A DNA stretch of 37,184 nt from JBPRGG01 sp051418075 (GCA_051418075.1 JBPRGG010000157.1:1-37184), one strand, 5' to 3'; positions 1-7,966 are shown, numbered from the stretch's first letter. Notes: generated by a model not told the origin, from the sequence alone. Numbers and translations: made by a program.

Positions 1-1
1 C

Positions 2-217
2 AGGTTCCTTCAATTATTGGAAGCGGAAGAAGTTAGAGTACATGTTATTCAGGTTGATGATGAAGGGGTCATCACCTGGTATAAGGATCGCCCCGAACAT
101 GAAGGTAAAAAACTTTCTGAAATCAAATATTTTCACCCAACTAAGCGAGTGATTATCAAAAACATGAGGGGTAAACCTATTCCGGGCTTTGATGAGTTGT
201 TCGATGAAAAAAATTAA
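2..217 (+). CDS. C-terminal end of an unidentified protein (5' truncated by the window)
   Basis: The reading frame is open from base 2 to the TAA at 215-217, so only the last 71 residues of the protein are present; the TTG at 17 is probably an internal leucine codon. The visible part is charged and hydrophilic, with no membrane segment and no cysteine, and ends in an acidic tail. I do not recognise the family. A good intrinsic terminator follows 28 bases after the stop, so this is the last gene of its transcription unit. Confidence 0.6.
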   Translation, partial: RFLQLLEAEEVRVHVIQVDDEGVITWYKDRPEHEGKKLSEIKYFHPTKRVIIKNMRGKPIPGFDELFDEKN

Positions 218-245
218 TGGATCTCATATAACTTTTCTTTTAAAG

Positions 246-275
246 GGCCTCCTACATTAGGAGGTCTTTTTTTTT
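246..275 (+). terminator. Intrinsic terminator after the first, partial gene
   Basis: An 8-bp stem (246-253 with 259-266, one G-U pair) closes a 5-base loop and is followed by an uninterrupted run of nine T. It lies directly behind the stop codon of the partial gene. Confidence 0.85.
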
Positions 276-311
276 CCAATTAACTTTACCTATTACTTTA
301 CCATGTGCCAA

Positions 312-342
312 TAAAAAAGCCTAAGTTGTTGATTCTTAGGCT
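312..342 (-). terminator. Intrinsic terminator of the tRNA-Glu unit
   Basis: Perfect 8-bp inverted repeat (318-325 with 335-342, 9-base loop). On the reverse strand it is followed by a run of six T. It sits 18 bases past the 3' end of the reverse-strand tRNA gene. Confidence 0.8.
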
Positions 343-359
343 ATTACTATTCTATTCAG

Positions 360-431
360 TAGTCCGTAGGGGAATCGAACCCCTGTTACCAGGATGAAAA
401 CCTGGCGTCCTAACCCCTAGACGAACGGACC
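360..431 (-). tRNA. tRNA-Glu (anticodon UUC)
   Basis: Read on the reverse strand, the 72 bases fold into a full cloverleaf: 7-bp acceptor stem (first pair G-U), 4-bp D stem, 5-bp anticodon stem with loop TTTTCAT and anticodon TTC, 5-bp T stem with loop TTCGATT, and discriminator A. The terminal CCA is not encoded. The gene has its own promoter about 60 bases upstream and a terminator downstream, so it is a single-gene unit. Confidence 0.95.
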
Positions 432-491
432 ATTTTGGTACTTAAACGGCGGCTAAAACCTTTTGTTTTGATGCCCTCCGTTTTGGTTGTG

Positions 492-521
492 CAAATATAG
501 AAGGCTTAAATAAATTTCCAA
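492..521 (-). promoter_or_regulatory. Promoter of tRNA-Glu (Bacteroidota type)
   Basis: The reverse strand reads TATATTTG (492-499), an exact match to the -7 consensus TAnnTTTG. A TTG element (519-521, within TTTTGG) lies 19 bases further upstream. The predicted start is near 485, giving a leader of about 54 bases before the mature tRNA. Confidence 0.65.
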
Positions 522-611
522 AATCTTAACCTAAAATTTTTAGAAAAATTTCCCTACACCTTTTCCCTTTTTTCCCCTAAAACAAAAAACATGCTTGCAC
601 CCCGATAACTA

Positions 612-649
612 AAATGAAAAAGGGACCACAGATTGCTCTATGATCCCTT
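612..649 (-). terminator. Intrinsic terminator of the DUF1080 lipoprotein gene
   Basis: On the reverse strand a 9-bp stem (641-649 with 620-628, one G-U pair) with AGGGAT/GTCCCT core is followed by TTTTTC and more T-rich sequence. It lies 25 bases after the stop codon at 675. Confidence 0.7.
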
Positions 650-674
650 CCAGAATACTGTTATAAGATAACTT

Positions 675-1466
675 CTACATTTCTTTTATTCTGATGTTCC
701 TGAACCATACATCATTGCCATGGTCCTGTAAACCAATATGCCCTTCTCTGGATTCGGCAAATGGTTCAAAATCGGAAAATTTACTGTTTTCAACCATTTC
801 ATTCCAGTCATCAGTCCACAAGTGGTATTCCAATACCTGTTCCCCATTCATGAAATGTACTACTGTGCCCTGGTAAACAATAATTCTGGCTGTATTCCAC
901 TCGCCGGCCGGGTTGGCATTCTGCGGCTTGGCCGGGATCAGATCATATAAAGAACCTGCCTGACGGTTACCATCTTTACCTAAATTAGCATCCAGATGCC
1001 TTTCATTATCCAGGATCTGGTACTCCAAAGCTGATTTCCAGATCGGTTCTCCTTCGATTTCACGAGCTAAATAGAAAATTCCACTGTTGCCGCCTTCAGA
1101 GATTTTCCAATCCAGTTGTAATTCAAAATTTTCATACATATCCTTGGTGATGATGTCACCACCGGCACCGCCTGCTTCTCCCATGCCTGAGCCAATACAA
1201 CGTAAAGTGCCATCCACTACTTCCCATCCTTGTTCTGGAAAACTATCTTTCTGATAACCTATCCAATGATCTACTGATTCACCATCAAAAAGCACAATCC
1301 AATCTTCATCTTCTAATTCATCCTGTGCTTCTGATACTTCTTCAGATATTTCAGTTTCATCTGTTGCCCCTTCCTTAGCACCTGGTTGGCAGCCAGCCAA
1401 CATAAAAATGGATAACACAAACAGGGCGGAAAACATCCGCAGACTTATAAAATTCATTGATTTCAT
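675..1466 (-). CDS. DUF1080 / 3-keto-disaccharide hydrolase family lipoprotein
   Basis: 263 residues. A type II signal peptide with lipobox LAGC (Cys26) is followed by a very acidic linker (about residues 36-55). The rest is one DUF1080 domain, a concanavalin-like beta sandwich, starting at VLFDGES and ending with IGLQDHG and VWFRNIRI, all typical of the family. Members act on 3-keto-glycosides and related plant sugars; the substrate cannot be read from the sequence. The lipoprotein probably sits at the outer membrane or faces the periplasm. The next gene on the same strand encodes a Tat-exported TIM-barrel isomerase-like protein, a frequent companion of DUF1080 proteins in Bacteroidota, so the two may act in one sugar pathway, although each has its own terminator. 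Confidence 0.85.
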   Translation of the reverse strand: MKSMNFISLRMFSALFVLSIFMLAGCQPGAKEGATDETEISEEVSEAQDELEDEDWIVLFDGESVDHWIGYQKDSFPEQGWEVVDGTLRCIGSGMGEAGGAGGDIITKDMYENFELQLDWKISEGGNSGIFYLAREIEGEPIWKSALEYQILDNERHLDANLGKDGNRQAGSLYDLIPAKPQNANPAGEWNTARIIVYQGTVVHFMNGEQVLEYHLWTDDWNEMVENSKFSDFEPFAESREGHIGLQDHGNDVWFRNIRIKEM

Positions 1467-1796
1467 AGTTTAGTAAATTTGGTTTTGTAATAATTTTAAA
1501 ACTATAATTATGATTAAGTTGATTTTATTGTTGACAAATTTAATTTAAAAGCGGTTATATCTAAATAATATCTAATAAATTAACAATATTTAAAATGAAA
1601 AATTAGCCCCATCATATTTATTAAAAACAAAGACTTGACGCTTTCATTGCAAATATCCAAAGGGCCTAATTTGGATAAAATTCAGGATAAATCAAAACAG
1701 ATGGGGCACAACAATTATAAACTACTGAAAATAATAAAATGGTAAAAATACAGGACATTGCCACCTGAGCTAACATCCTGTTTAAGCTATTGATAA
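1467..1796. other. AT-rich spacer between the DUF1080 and TIM-barrel genes
   Basis: No coding potential seen. It holds a possible -7 box for the DUF1080 gene on the reverse strand (TAAATTTG at 1535-1542, without a clear TTG at the usual distance) and, near its right end, the terminator of the TIM-barrel gene. Confidence 0.5.
1743..1781 (-). terminator. Probable terminator of the TIM-barrel gene
   Basis: On the reverse strand ACAGGATGTT (1772-1781) pairs with AATGTCCTGT (1750-1759), ten pairs including two G-U, followed by ATTTTTACC. It lies 15 bases after the stop codon. Confidence 0.55.
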
Positions 1797-2717
1797 TCAG
1801 CTTATTTCATTTCCTACTCTTTCCAACAATCTTTTGGTGGCCATAATTCCTTCATCTTCATTGAGGTTCCGACCCTCATATTCAATACCAATATAGCCTT
1901 TATAACCGGCATCTTTCACAATTTTTAACATGCGCTTATAATCTGTCATGGTTTCATTGCCGGAGGCATCAAATTCATGTGACTTGGCACTTACTCCCTT
2001 GGCAAAGGGCATCATCTGTTCTACGCCTGCATATCGGTCGTAAAACAAATTAGGCCTGACCCGGAAATTACCAAAATCTGGCAAAGTTCCACAACCAGGC
2101 ATGTTCACTTTATCCATTACCATCGTAAGCCAATTGGCATCGGAAGAAAAACCTCCATGATTTTCTACGATCACACCAATATCATGCTGCCGGGCAAATT
2201 CAGTGAGTTTACTTAGCCCATCCACTGCTGCTTCCATAACATCTTCATAACACCCTTGTCCGGCTGCATTTACCCTGATCGAATGACAGCCCAGCATTTT
2301 TGCCGCTTCCACCCATTTGTAATGATTTTCTACTGCTTTCATTCTTTCATTATCATCCAGGTTGGCTAAATGCCCTTCCCGGTCTATCATGATAAGCACA
2401 TTGGTCACACCCAGATCATCAGTACGTTGCTTTAATTCCTTTAGGTAAGCTGTATCCTTGGCTTTATCCATGAAAAACTGGTTCACATATTCTACTGCAT
2501 CTATGCCATAATCTTTTTTAGCTTTTTCCGGAAATTCCATATTGGTCAATTTGCCTCCAAATAAAGATTTATTGAGAGACCATTGAGCCAGGGAAATGTC
2601 AAAAAATAGCTTCTGGGGTCGTCCCAGGGCTGAACCCAGAGGCAATGCAGCAGCTAGTCCGGCCAAAGCAGTATATTGGCCCACATGCTTAATAAACTTT
2701 CTTCTGTTTAAATCCAT
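1797..2717 (-). CDS. Tat-exported sugar phosphate isomerase/epimerase-like TIM-barrel protein
   Basis: 306 residues. The N-terminus has a twin-arginine signal (NRRKFIK, residues 4-10) followed by an alanine-rich hydrophobic stretch, so the folded protein is likely exported to the periplasm. The remainder matches the xylose-isomerase-like TIM barrel (AP endonuclease 2 superfamily), with metal-binding type segments VEYVNQFF, VENHGG, LPDFGNF, and a C-terminal GIEYEG. Exported members in Bacteroidota occur next to DUF1080 proteins and oxidoreductases in 3-keto-sugar or inositol-like catabolism; the exact substrate is unknown. The start fits the signal peptide. An unusual cluster of TGNCAG motifs lies 90-160 bases upstream. 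Confidence 0.8.
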   Translation of the reverse strand: MDLNRRKFIKHVGQYTALAGLAAALPLGSALGRPQKLFFDISLAQWSLNKSLFGGKLTNMEFPEKAKKDYGIDAVEYVNQFFMDKAKDTAYLKELKQRTDDLGVTNVLIMIDREGHLANLDDNERMKAVENHYKWVEAAKMLGCHSIRVNAAGQGCYEDVMEAAVDGLSKLTEFARQHDIGVIVENHGGFSSDANWLTMVMDKVNMPGCGTLPDFGNFRVRPNLFYDRYAGVEQMMPFAKGVSAKSHEFDASGNETMTDYKRMLKIVKDAGYKGYIGIEYEGRNLNEDEGIMATKRLLERVGNEIS

Positions 2718-3109
2718 GATTTGTAATTTTTAAAAATAATTTGATGAATAAATTTAGGTCGAAAATATGATGTACAAAAATTAACATTATTTAACAATAA
2801 TGCAAAATGGCAGGGCTTGTTTTTGCCAGGGTCATTTTGGCAGGTCTGTCAGGGGGGCGGTAAAAAATGACAGACTTTATCTTTTAACATAAGATATAAT
2901 ATGAAATGGCATGAGACTTGAAATAGCATTTTTAAAAGATTGATTTATATTTATTTACAATTTTATAAATATAATTTTTACAAGCCTTGCTTTTTAGGTT
3001 TTAAGTTGCGAAATTTATAACTAATTAATTAATAAATTTTTATTATCAGCAAAAGAACCTTTTTTATATAAAATTTTGTTACTAAATAAACAGAAAAACT
3101 AGCAAACAT
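2718..3109. other. Spacer between divergent genes with a GC-rich motif cluster
   Basis: AT-rich and without coding potential except for a GC-rich island at 2808-2875. That island contains five copies of TGNCAG: TGGCAGGG 2808, TGCCAGGG 2824, TGGCAGGT 2838, TGTCAGGG 2847, TGACAGAC 2868. It lies between the start of the TIM-barrel gene (leftward) and the start of the 58-residue gene (rightward), so it could serve either as a regulatory region. Confidence 0.45.
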
Positions 3110-3286
3110 ATGCATTTAAAAACGCGGATTTTAGACAAGTATTTTTTAAAACAAATCAAGAAAAAAGGCATTGAAGCCACAGAAAAAGAAGTGTATCGTT
3201 TCTTCAACGAAAATGGCTGGAGACTTTATGACATGGACTCCATGCTTAACAGTTTTACGAAGTGGAGGATGATCTCCCAAAAATAA
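3110..3286 (+). CDS. Small basic protein of 58 residues, function unknown
   Basis: ATG at 3110, TAA at 3284-3286. The product is basic in its first half (several Lys, a KKK run) and contains aromatic residues in the second half (EVYRFFNENGWRLYDM). No signal peptide, membrane segment or cysteine. An excellent intrinsic terminator begins 14 bases after the stop codon and a long AT-rich upstream region precedes it, which together argue that this is a real single-gene unit. The composition suggests a helical, possibly nucleic-acid or ribosome binding protein, but that is only a guess. Confidence 0.6.
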   Translation: MHLKTRILDKYFLKQIKKKGIEATEKEVYRFFNENGWRLYDMDSMLNSFTKWRMISQK

Positions 3287-3300
3287 TCATTTAAGCTGAC

Positions 3301-3326
3301 AGGGAGCATTTAAAGCTCCCTTTTTC
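3301..3326 (+). terminator. Intrinsic terminator of the 58-residue gene
   Basis: Perfect 7-bp stem AGGGAGC (3301-3307) / GCTCCCT (3315-3321), 7-base loop, followed by TTTT and a T-rich tail. Confidence 0.85.
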
Positions 3327-3330
3327 ATTT

Positions 3331-3453
3331 CTATTCTATCATTACTCTCCCTGTTTTTTCCTCTATCCTTTTAACAGTAGGCTCACTAATATGTAGTTGA
3401 TCGGCTATTCCCTTATTGTTCCTACCCAAACTGATTAATTGTAAAATCTCTGA
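3331..3453 (-). pseudogene. Remnant of a LuxR/GerE-type helix-turn-helix domain
   Basis: The reverse strand encodes about 40 residues ending at TAG 3331-3333 that resemble the C-terminal DNA-binding domain of LuxR-type response regulators: EILQLISLG, NNKGIADQL, then ISEPTVKRI, matching the family pattern (EIL.LI..G..NKEIA..L.IS..TVK). A stop codon (TAA) lies in frame directly upstream at 3454-3456, and no receiver domain or start codon is present. I read it as the decayed tail of a regulator gene. The match is short, so it could be chance, but the order and spacing of the key residues fit well. Confidence 0.5.
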
Positions 3454-3793
3454 TTACAACCGGAAAATCAAAATGAAATATTGGAGGTTCCAATACCTTA
3501 AACTTACCTTATTGCCTATTTTCACCGGATTGATCACCGTACAAAAAAGCATAACAATGCACCATGTATTTTTTTTATCTTAGGTAAGCATACCGGTTTG
3601 CGTAAGTACGCGAATATAATGACCTTCCTGATGTTTCATCCAAATAAAACTGAAAGAATAAAAAAATATTCTTTCCAAATACCTAATCATTTATACATGA
3701 TCAAAAATACTGTGGTAATTGAAAAATTTTGCAACCAAAAAAATATAAATATCTGATTTTCAATCTTTTGTTGATTGGGAAGGGCTCGATCAG
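3454..3793. other. Spacer downstream of the sulfur operon
   Basis: No gene, RNA or convincing terminator seen on either strand; AT-rich with multiple stops in all frames. Confidence 0.4.
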
Positions 3794-4441
3794 TTAAATA
3801 TGCAATCCGCACTCATTTTTGAAAAAATTCACCCAACGACCTTCCCTTCTTTTACCTTGCTTGGTGCAATGGAAACAACCTACTGATTCATAACCGAGCT
3901 GTTGCAGGGGATGATGAGGTAGTTGGTTTTTTTTGTAGTATTGATTGAGTTGCTTAGGAGATAGGTCAATAATAGGGTAAAATTTGATGATATCTCCCTT
4001 TTGTTCGAAGATCTCCAGGTTTTTTCGGTAGGAGTTTTGCCAACGCATCAGCCCCGATACCCAAATATCATAATCTTTTTTGACACGGTCCACTGGCTCC
4101 ACTTTATTGATTGAGCAGCAAATATCCGGATCGGTTTCCCAGACCTTAAAATCCAAGGTGTACTTGTTTTTCCAGGATTCCCCTTTTAACACGTCAATTT
4201 TAAGGTTCATGATGCTTTGAAGTTGCGCTTTATATTCCAGGGTCTGCTTAAAATGATAGGAGGTATCAATAAAATGTATAACCTGCTCAGGATTTACACT
4301 CGTTATCTGATGTAATAACAAAGCACTGGTGGTTCCAAACGAGGAAGTTACCAGAATTTTGTTAAAATCTTTATACACCTGCCTGATTCTTTCCTCCGGA
4401 GTAAGTGCTTTGTATTTTTGATTCAATTCTTTCAGATCCAT
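3794..4441 (-). CDS. cysH: Phosphoadenylyl/adenylyl-sulfate reductase, iron-sulfur (APS) type
   Basis: 215 residues. Reduces activated sulfate (APS or PAPS) to sulfite with thioredoxin as electron donor, in the cytoplasm. The adenine nucleotide alpha-hydrolase fold carries TSSFGTTSA (residues 32-40), FIDTSYHF (58-64) and SGLMRWQN (129-136). The catalytic cysteine is in the C-terminal ECGLH motif (Cys211). A Cys108-Cys109 pair plus Cys189 and Cys192 (CFHC) form the four ligands of a [4Fe-4S] cluster. In this family that marks enzymes using APS rather than PAPS. It is the last gene of the sulfur operon; its ATG abuts the stop codon of the siroheme gene with no spacer, suggesting translational coupling. 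No ATP sulfurylase gene is present in this window. Confidence 0.9.
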   Translation of the reverse strand: MDLKELNQKYKALTPEERIRQVYKDFNKILVTSSFGTTSALLLHQITSVNPEQVIHFIDTSYHFKQTLEYKAQLQSIMNLKIDVLKGESWKNKYTLDFKVWETDPDICCSINKVEPVDRVKKDYDIWVSGLMRWQNSYRKNLEIFEQKGDIIKFYPIIDLSPKQLNQYYKKNQLPHHPLQQLGYESVGCFHCTKQGKRREGRWVNFFKNECGLHI

Positions 4442-5041
4442 TTAATTATCTCTTTGACCTTGTTTTAACCAACCGGTAGTAATATCATTCAATGTTTTCA
4501 CCTTATATTCGAAATCCCCTTTCAGCCGTTGTCTGATATTGTACATATTGTCCAGGATATCCTGGAAATTTCCCGGTATGGCCTCGTTTAAAAATTCCTT
4601 GATCCTTTTTCCGATTGTAGGAGATTTGCCATTGGTGGAGATAGCTATTTTCAAATCTCCTTTTTTCACAATTGAACTTAAATAAAAATCACAGAGATTG
4701 GGCGTATCAGCCACATTGGTCAGAATTTTTCTGGCTCTGGTGATTTTTTTAATGGCCTGGTGTAAGTTCGGGTTATCCGTGGCCAGGAAAACCAAATCCA
4801 TACCATTCAGATCCTTTTCCTGGTATTCCCTTTGATGCAGCTGCAAACCATTGTACTGAAGGGCTAAATCAAAGATCTCTGGTTTAATGAACGGAGCTAC
4901 TAGCCGGATATTAGCCCGGGGGGAATTTCCCAACAAGGCGGTAAGTTTTTCCAGGCCCACATTACCGCCTCCTACCAGCAGGATTTGCAAATGCTCTAAT
5001 TTAAGAAATACGGGAAATAATTGATTGCTTGGTTCTGACAT
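4442..5041 (-). CDS. Precorrin-2 dehydrogenase / sirohydrochlorin ferrochelatase (Met8/CysG N-terminal type)
   Basis: 199 residues. Converts precorrin-2 to sirohydrochlorin with NAD and probably inserts iron to give siroheme. The N-terminal Rossmann fold carries GGGNVG (about residues 24-29). It continues with the family's VAP, FLATDN and NVADTPNLCDFY segments, where the aspartate of the last is the usual catalytic position. KGDLKIAISTNGKSP begins the dimerisation domain. The size equals free-standing Met8-like enzymes and the CysG N-terminal half. It lies between the methyltransferase that makes its substrate (8-base gap) and cysH, and supplies the prosthetic group for the sulfite reductase at the head of the operon. 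Confidence 0.88.
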   Translation of the reverse strand: MSEPSNQLFPVFLKLEHLQILLVGGGNVGLEKLTALLGNSPRANIRLVAPFIKPEIFDLALQYNGLQLHQREYQEKDLNGMDLVFLATDNPNLHQAIKKITRARKILTNVADTPNLCDFYLSSIVKKGDLKIAISTNGKSPTIGKRIKEFLNEAIPGNFQDILDNMYNIRQRLKGDFEYKVKTLNDITTGWLKQGQRDN

Positions 5042-5049
5042 AACACTTA

Positions 5050-5826
5050 TTAAATCACAGCCTGATAATGGCTTTGTTGAAGTTGTTGGTTTACTAATGA
5101 CTGGAACCGGGCTTTCTTTACCACCTCTCCGATCACGATAATTGCAGGAGATCCTATTTTATGAGTAGCCACTTCGTCCATAATATTCCTGACTGTGCCG
5201 GATACTGATATTTCATGATCCCAGGAGCCATGTTGAATGATGGCTACCGGCAATTCAGACTTATCCGCTTCCTGATAGATCTTCATGATCTGTGACAGCT
5301 TTTTCATACCCATCAATATAATTACAGTAGCCGAGGTTTGGGCCGCTATAGCAATATCTCCAGATAATTGATGATCTTTGGTGGTTCCGGTAATTACCCA
5401 AAAACTTTCGCAACATCCACGTTCAGTTAAAGGGATCTTTTGCAGAGCCGGCACAGCAAGAGCACTACTGATACCCGGTACCACCGCCGTTTCCAGGCCA
5501 TGAGCTTCAGCATATTCCAGTTCTTCTTTCCCCCGGCCAAATACAAAAGGGTCGCCGCCTTTTAATCTGACCACATGACCATGAGAAAAGGCACATCTTA
5601 CGATCATTTCATTAATTTCCGGCTGATCATATTTTTTAATGCCGGCCCGTTTGCCTACAAAAATTTTGGGTGTAGATGACGGGACATAGTCCAGAAGGGC
5701 GGTATTCACCAGGGCATCATACAAAATAATGTCTGCCTGCTTTAAAGCTTTGATGGCTTTGATGGTGATTAATTCCGGATCACCCGGTCCTGCTCCCACC
5801 AGGGTTAATTTAGGTGACTGCACCAT
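5050..5826 (-). CDS. cobA: Uroporphyrinogen-III C-methyltransferase
   Basis: 258 residues. SAM-dependent double methylation of uroporphyrinogen III to precorrin-2, the branch point to siroheme. Class III methyltransferase signatures are intact: LVGAGPGDPELITIKA near the N-terminus, YDALV, VRLKGGDPFVFGRG (about 83-96), the PGISSA loop, and ALQKIPLTERG. It is a single-domain enzyme, unlike fused CysG. It lies second in the sulfur operon, 8 bases after the sulfite reductase and 8 bases before the dehydrogenase/chelatase. Although B12 genes occur elsewhere in the window, the operon context points to siroheme for sulfite reduction. Also called sumT. Confidence 0.9.
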   Translation of the reverse strand: MVQSPKLTLVGAGPGDPELITIKAIKALKQADIILYDALVNTALLDYVPSSTPKIFVGKRAGIKKYDQPEINEMIVRCAFSHGHVVRLKGGDPFVFGRGKEELEYAEAHGLETAVVPGISSALAVPALQKIPLTERGCCESFWVITGTTKDHQLSGDIAIAAQTSATVIILMGMKKLSQIMKIYQEADKSELPVAIIQHGSWDHEISVSGTVRNIMDEVATHKIGSPAIIVIGEVVKKARFQSLVNQQLQQSHYQAVI

Positions 5827-5834
5827 TGTCTGTT

Positions 5835-7943
5835 TTATTTAGCGGTTGTCAATTCCTGTTGTCTTAAAGATTTTATTCTGTTCAGAAAGTCTTCAGCCTG
5901 GGCAAAATAGCTTAAACTAAAAGTCTTGGTTGGCGCTTCCTTTTGCATGGCCAGTACCAGATCTCTGAAGCTTCCTTCCAGGCTAAATTCCCCGGTTTCC
6001 ACAAATTGTTGATCGAAGTCATTGATGATGCCGTTCTGGGTATTCACCCGCACGTCTTTATCCAGCAATAAGGCTTTGGCTCCATTGATGAATACATTAT
6101 AACTATGATAAATGGCATCAGCATAGGCTTCCTGCTGCAGGGCCTCTTTTGCCCATTCAAATTTTTCTTCAGCCTCGTAAAGCAAGGTTGATACCAGGTC
6201 AATCACTACACCGGCACATTCTCCTACTTCCGTAACTACCTCAAATTGCTCTTTTCGGCCCCAGTCAATATAATCCTCCGGCTGCAACTGGCTCAGATCA
6301 GTAAATGGTTTAAGCAATTGGTAAAAATAGTTTTTGCCCTGCCTTCTGTAATACACATGGTATGATTCATTATCCTTTTTGAGCTCCTCATAATCATCCA
6401 GTAAGGTTCTCAAAACATCAGGGCCCCTTTTACTGGGCACCTTAATTACTTTTTCGGAAAGGTAACCTTCACCATTGCCGGCGTTGCCTCCACCCAATAC
6501 TACTTGTAGGGCAGGAAATACCAGTTTTCCATTTTTTTGAGAACTGCCATGAAAACCAATAGCGGCCAAACCATGCTGTCCACATGAATTGGGACATCCG
6601 CTGATCTTTATTTTGATATCGGTGTTATAGATCAGGTCCGGATATTCTTTATTAATCACATCTTCCAGCACTTTGGCTATTCCGGTGCTGCTGGAAATGC
6701 CCAGATTGCAGGAATCTGTCCCGGGGCAGGCTGTGATATCAGCCGTACTGTCAAATCCAGGTTCGGCCAGCCCTAAAGCGTCTAAATGATAAAACAAGGA
6801 AGGAAGAGCCTTGGGTGGGATGAATTTAAGCAGGTAGCCCTGATTTACTGTGATCCGTATATCATCTGCAGCATGTTGCGCTACTACATCGGCCAAGAGC
6901 CTTGCCCTGTCATGATGCAGGTCCCCTAATAAAAGTCTGATATTTACGGCAAAATAACCTTTTTGTTTTTGTTCAAAAACATTGGTTTTAAGCCAATGTT
7001 CATATTTGTCCTGGTCCCTGATGTTTACATCAGGCCAGTTTGATCGGGATGGGGGAGTAGTTGCTTCAATAATATCGCGGTTGACCCAAAAATCTTTTGA
7101 TTTTAATGCCGCCTGTTCCTGGTCGATCATGGCCCTTAAACCTTCCAGGCCAACCTCTTTAAGCAAAAACTTGAAACGGGCTTTTTGTCTCCGCATGCGT
7201 TCCCCGTATCGATCAAATACCCGTAGCAAGGCTTCTGTAAATGGCATGATTTTCTGTTCCTCCAAAAATTCATAAGCTACCTGAGCTTCATAAGGTATGG
7301 CCCCTAAACCACCTCCGATCACTACTTTGAAGCCCCTGATGGTTTTACCCTCAGAAGTTTTAATTTTCGGTATAAATCCAATGTCATGAATAAATGTATA
7401 GGCAGTGTCTTTATCACTGGAGGCAAAAGCTATTTTAAATTTCCGGCCCATCTCCTGGCAAATAGGATTGCGCAGGAAATACTGAAACATTTCCTGGGCG
7501 TAAGGAGAAACGTCAAATGGTTCATCAGGGTCAATCCCTGCAATGGCTGAGGCGGTAATATTCCTTACCGTATTACCACAAGCTTCCCGCAAAGTAATTT
7601 TATCTTGCTCCAGTCTGGCCCAAAGCTCCGGAGTACGGTCCAGGCTGACATAATGGATTTGGATGTCCTGCCGGGTTGTGGCATGAAGATTTCCACTGGC
7701 ATATTCTTCTGAAATATCTGCAATTTTCCTGAGTTGAGGAATAGTCAACCGGCCGAAAGGGATCTTGATCCTTACCATTTGTACTCCCTGCTGACGTTGT
7801 CCATAGACACCCCTGGCCAGTCTCAGGCTTCTGAATTTTTCCTGGTCCAGTTGGCCATCCTTGAATAACTTGATCTTTTTTTCCAGTTCAATAATATCTT
7901 TTTCTACCACTGGATTTTCTAATTCGGTTCTGAAGCTTTGCAT
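5835..7943 (-). CDS. Siroheme sulfite (or nitrite) reductase with C-terminal HEPN-like domain
   Basis: 702 residues. Six-electron reduction of sulfite to sulfide in the cytoplasm, probably with ferredoxin. It shows the duplicated NiR/SiR architecture: ferredoxin-like half domains near 50-115 and 330-395, and the siroheme/[4Fe-4S] ligands Cys406-X5-Cys412 and Cys450-X3-Cys454 (ACPGTDSC, GCPNSC). The usual enzyme ends near residue 560. Here a helical extension of about 130 residues follows (575-702) that resembles a HEPN domain (AYADAIYHSYNVFINGAKALL). The HEPN RNase motif R-X4-6-H is not intact; after Arg632 there is Asn where His is expected. As first gene of an operon with siroheme synthesis and cysH, sulfite is the likely substrate rather than nitrite. 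A terminator and Cys-rich leader peptide lie directly upstream. Confidence 0.88.
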   Translation of the reverse strand: MQSFRTELENPVVEKDIIELEKKIKLFKDGQLDQEKFRSLRLARGVYGQRQQGVQMVRIKIPFGRLTIPQLRKIADISEEYASGNLHATTRQDIQIHYVSLDRTPELWARLEQDKITLREACGNTVRNITASAIAGIDPDEPFDVSPYAQEMFQYFLRNPICQEMGRKFKIAFASSDKDTAYTFIHDIGFIPKIKTSEGKTIRGFKVVIGGGLGAIPYEAQVAYEFLEEQKIMPFTEALLRVFDRYGERMRRQKARFKFLLKEVGLEGLRAMIDQEQAALKSKDFWVNRDIIEATTPPSRSNWPDVNIRDQDKYEHWLKTNVFEQKQKGYFAVNIRLLLGDLHHDRARLLADVVAQHAADDIRITVNQGYLLKFIPPKALPSLFYHLDALGLAEPGFDSTADITACPGTDSCNLGISSSTGIAKVLEDVINKEYPDLIYNTDIKIKISGCPNSCGQHGLAAIGFHGSSQKNGKLVFPALQVVLGGGNAGNGEGYLSEKVIKVPSKRGPDVLRTLLDDYEELKKDNESYHVYYRRQGKNYFYQLLKPFTDLSQLQPEDYIDWGRKEQFEVVTEVGECAGVVIDLVSTLLYEAEEKFEWAKEALQQEAYADAIYHSYNVFINGAKALLLDKDVRVNTQNGIINDFDQQFVETGEFSLEGSFRDLVLAMQKEAPTKTFSLSYFAQAEDFLNRIKSLRQQELTTAK

Positions 7944-7966
7944 AGGTTTTTAAAGGTTTTAGACAT

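Noticed and set aside
2800..2880. Sigma-54 promoter in the TGNCAG cluster
   Set aside because: Spacing of TGGCA and TTGC-like elements does not fit the -24/-12 consensus on either strand.
3740..3793. Terminator after cysH
   Set aside because: Only a 5-bp CAATC/GATTG hairpin with no T-run on the reverse strand.
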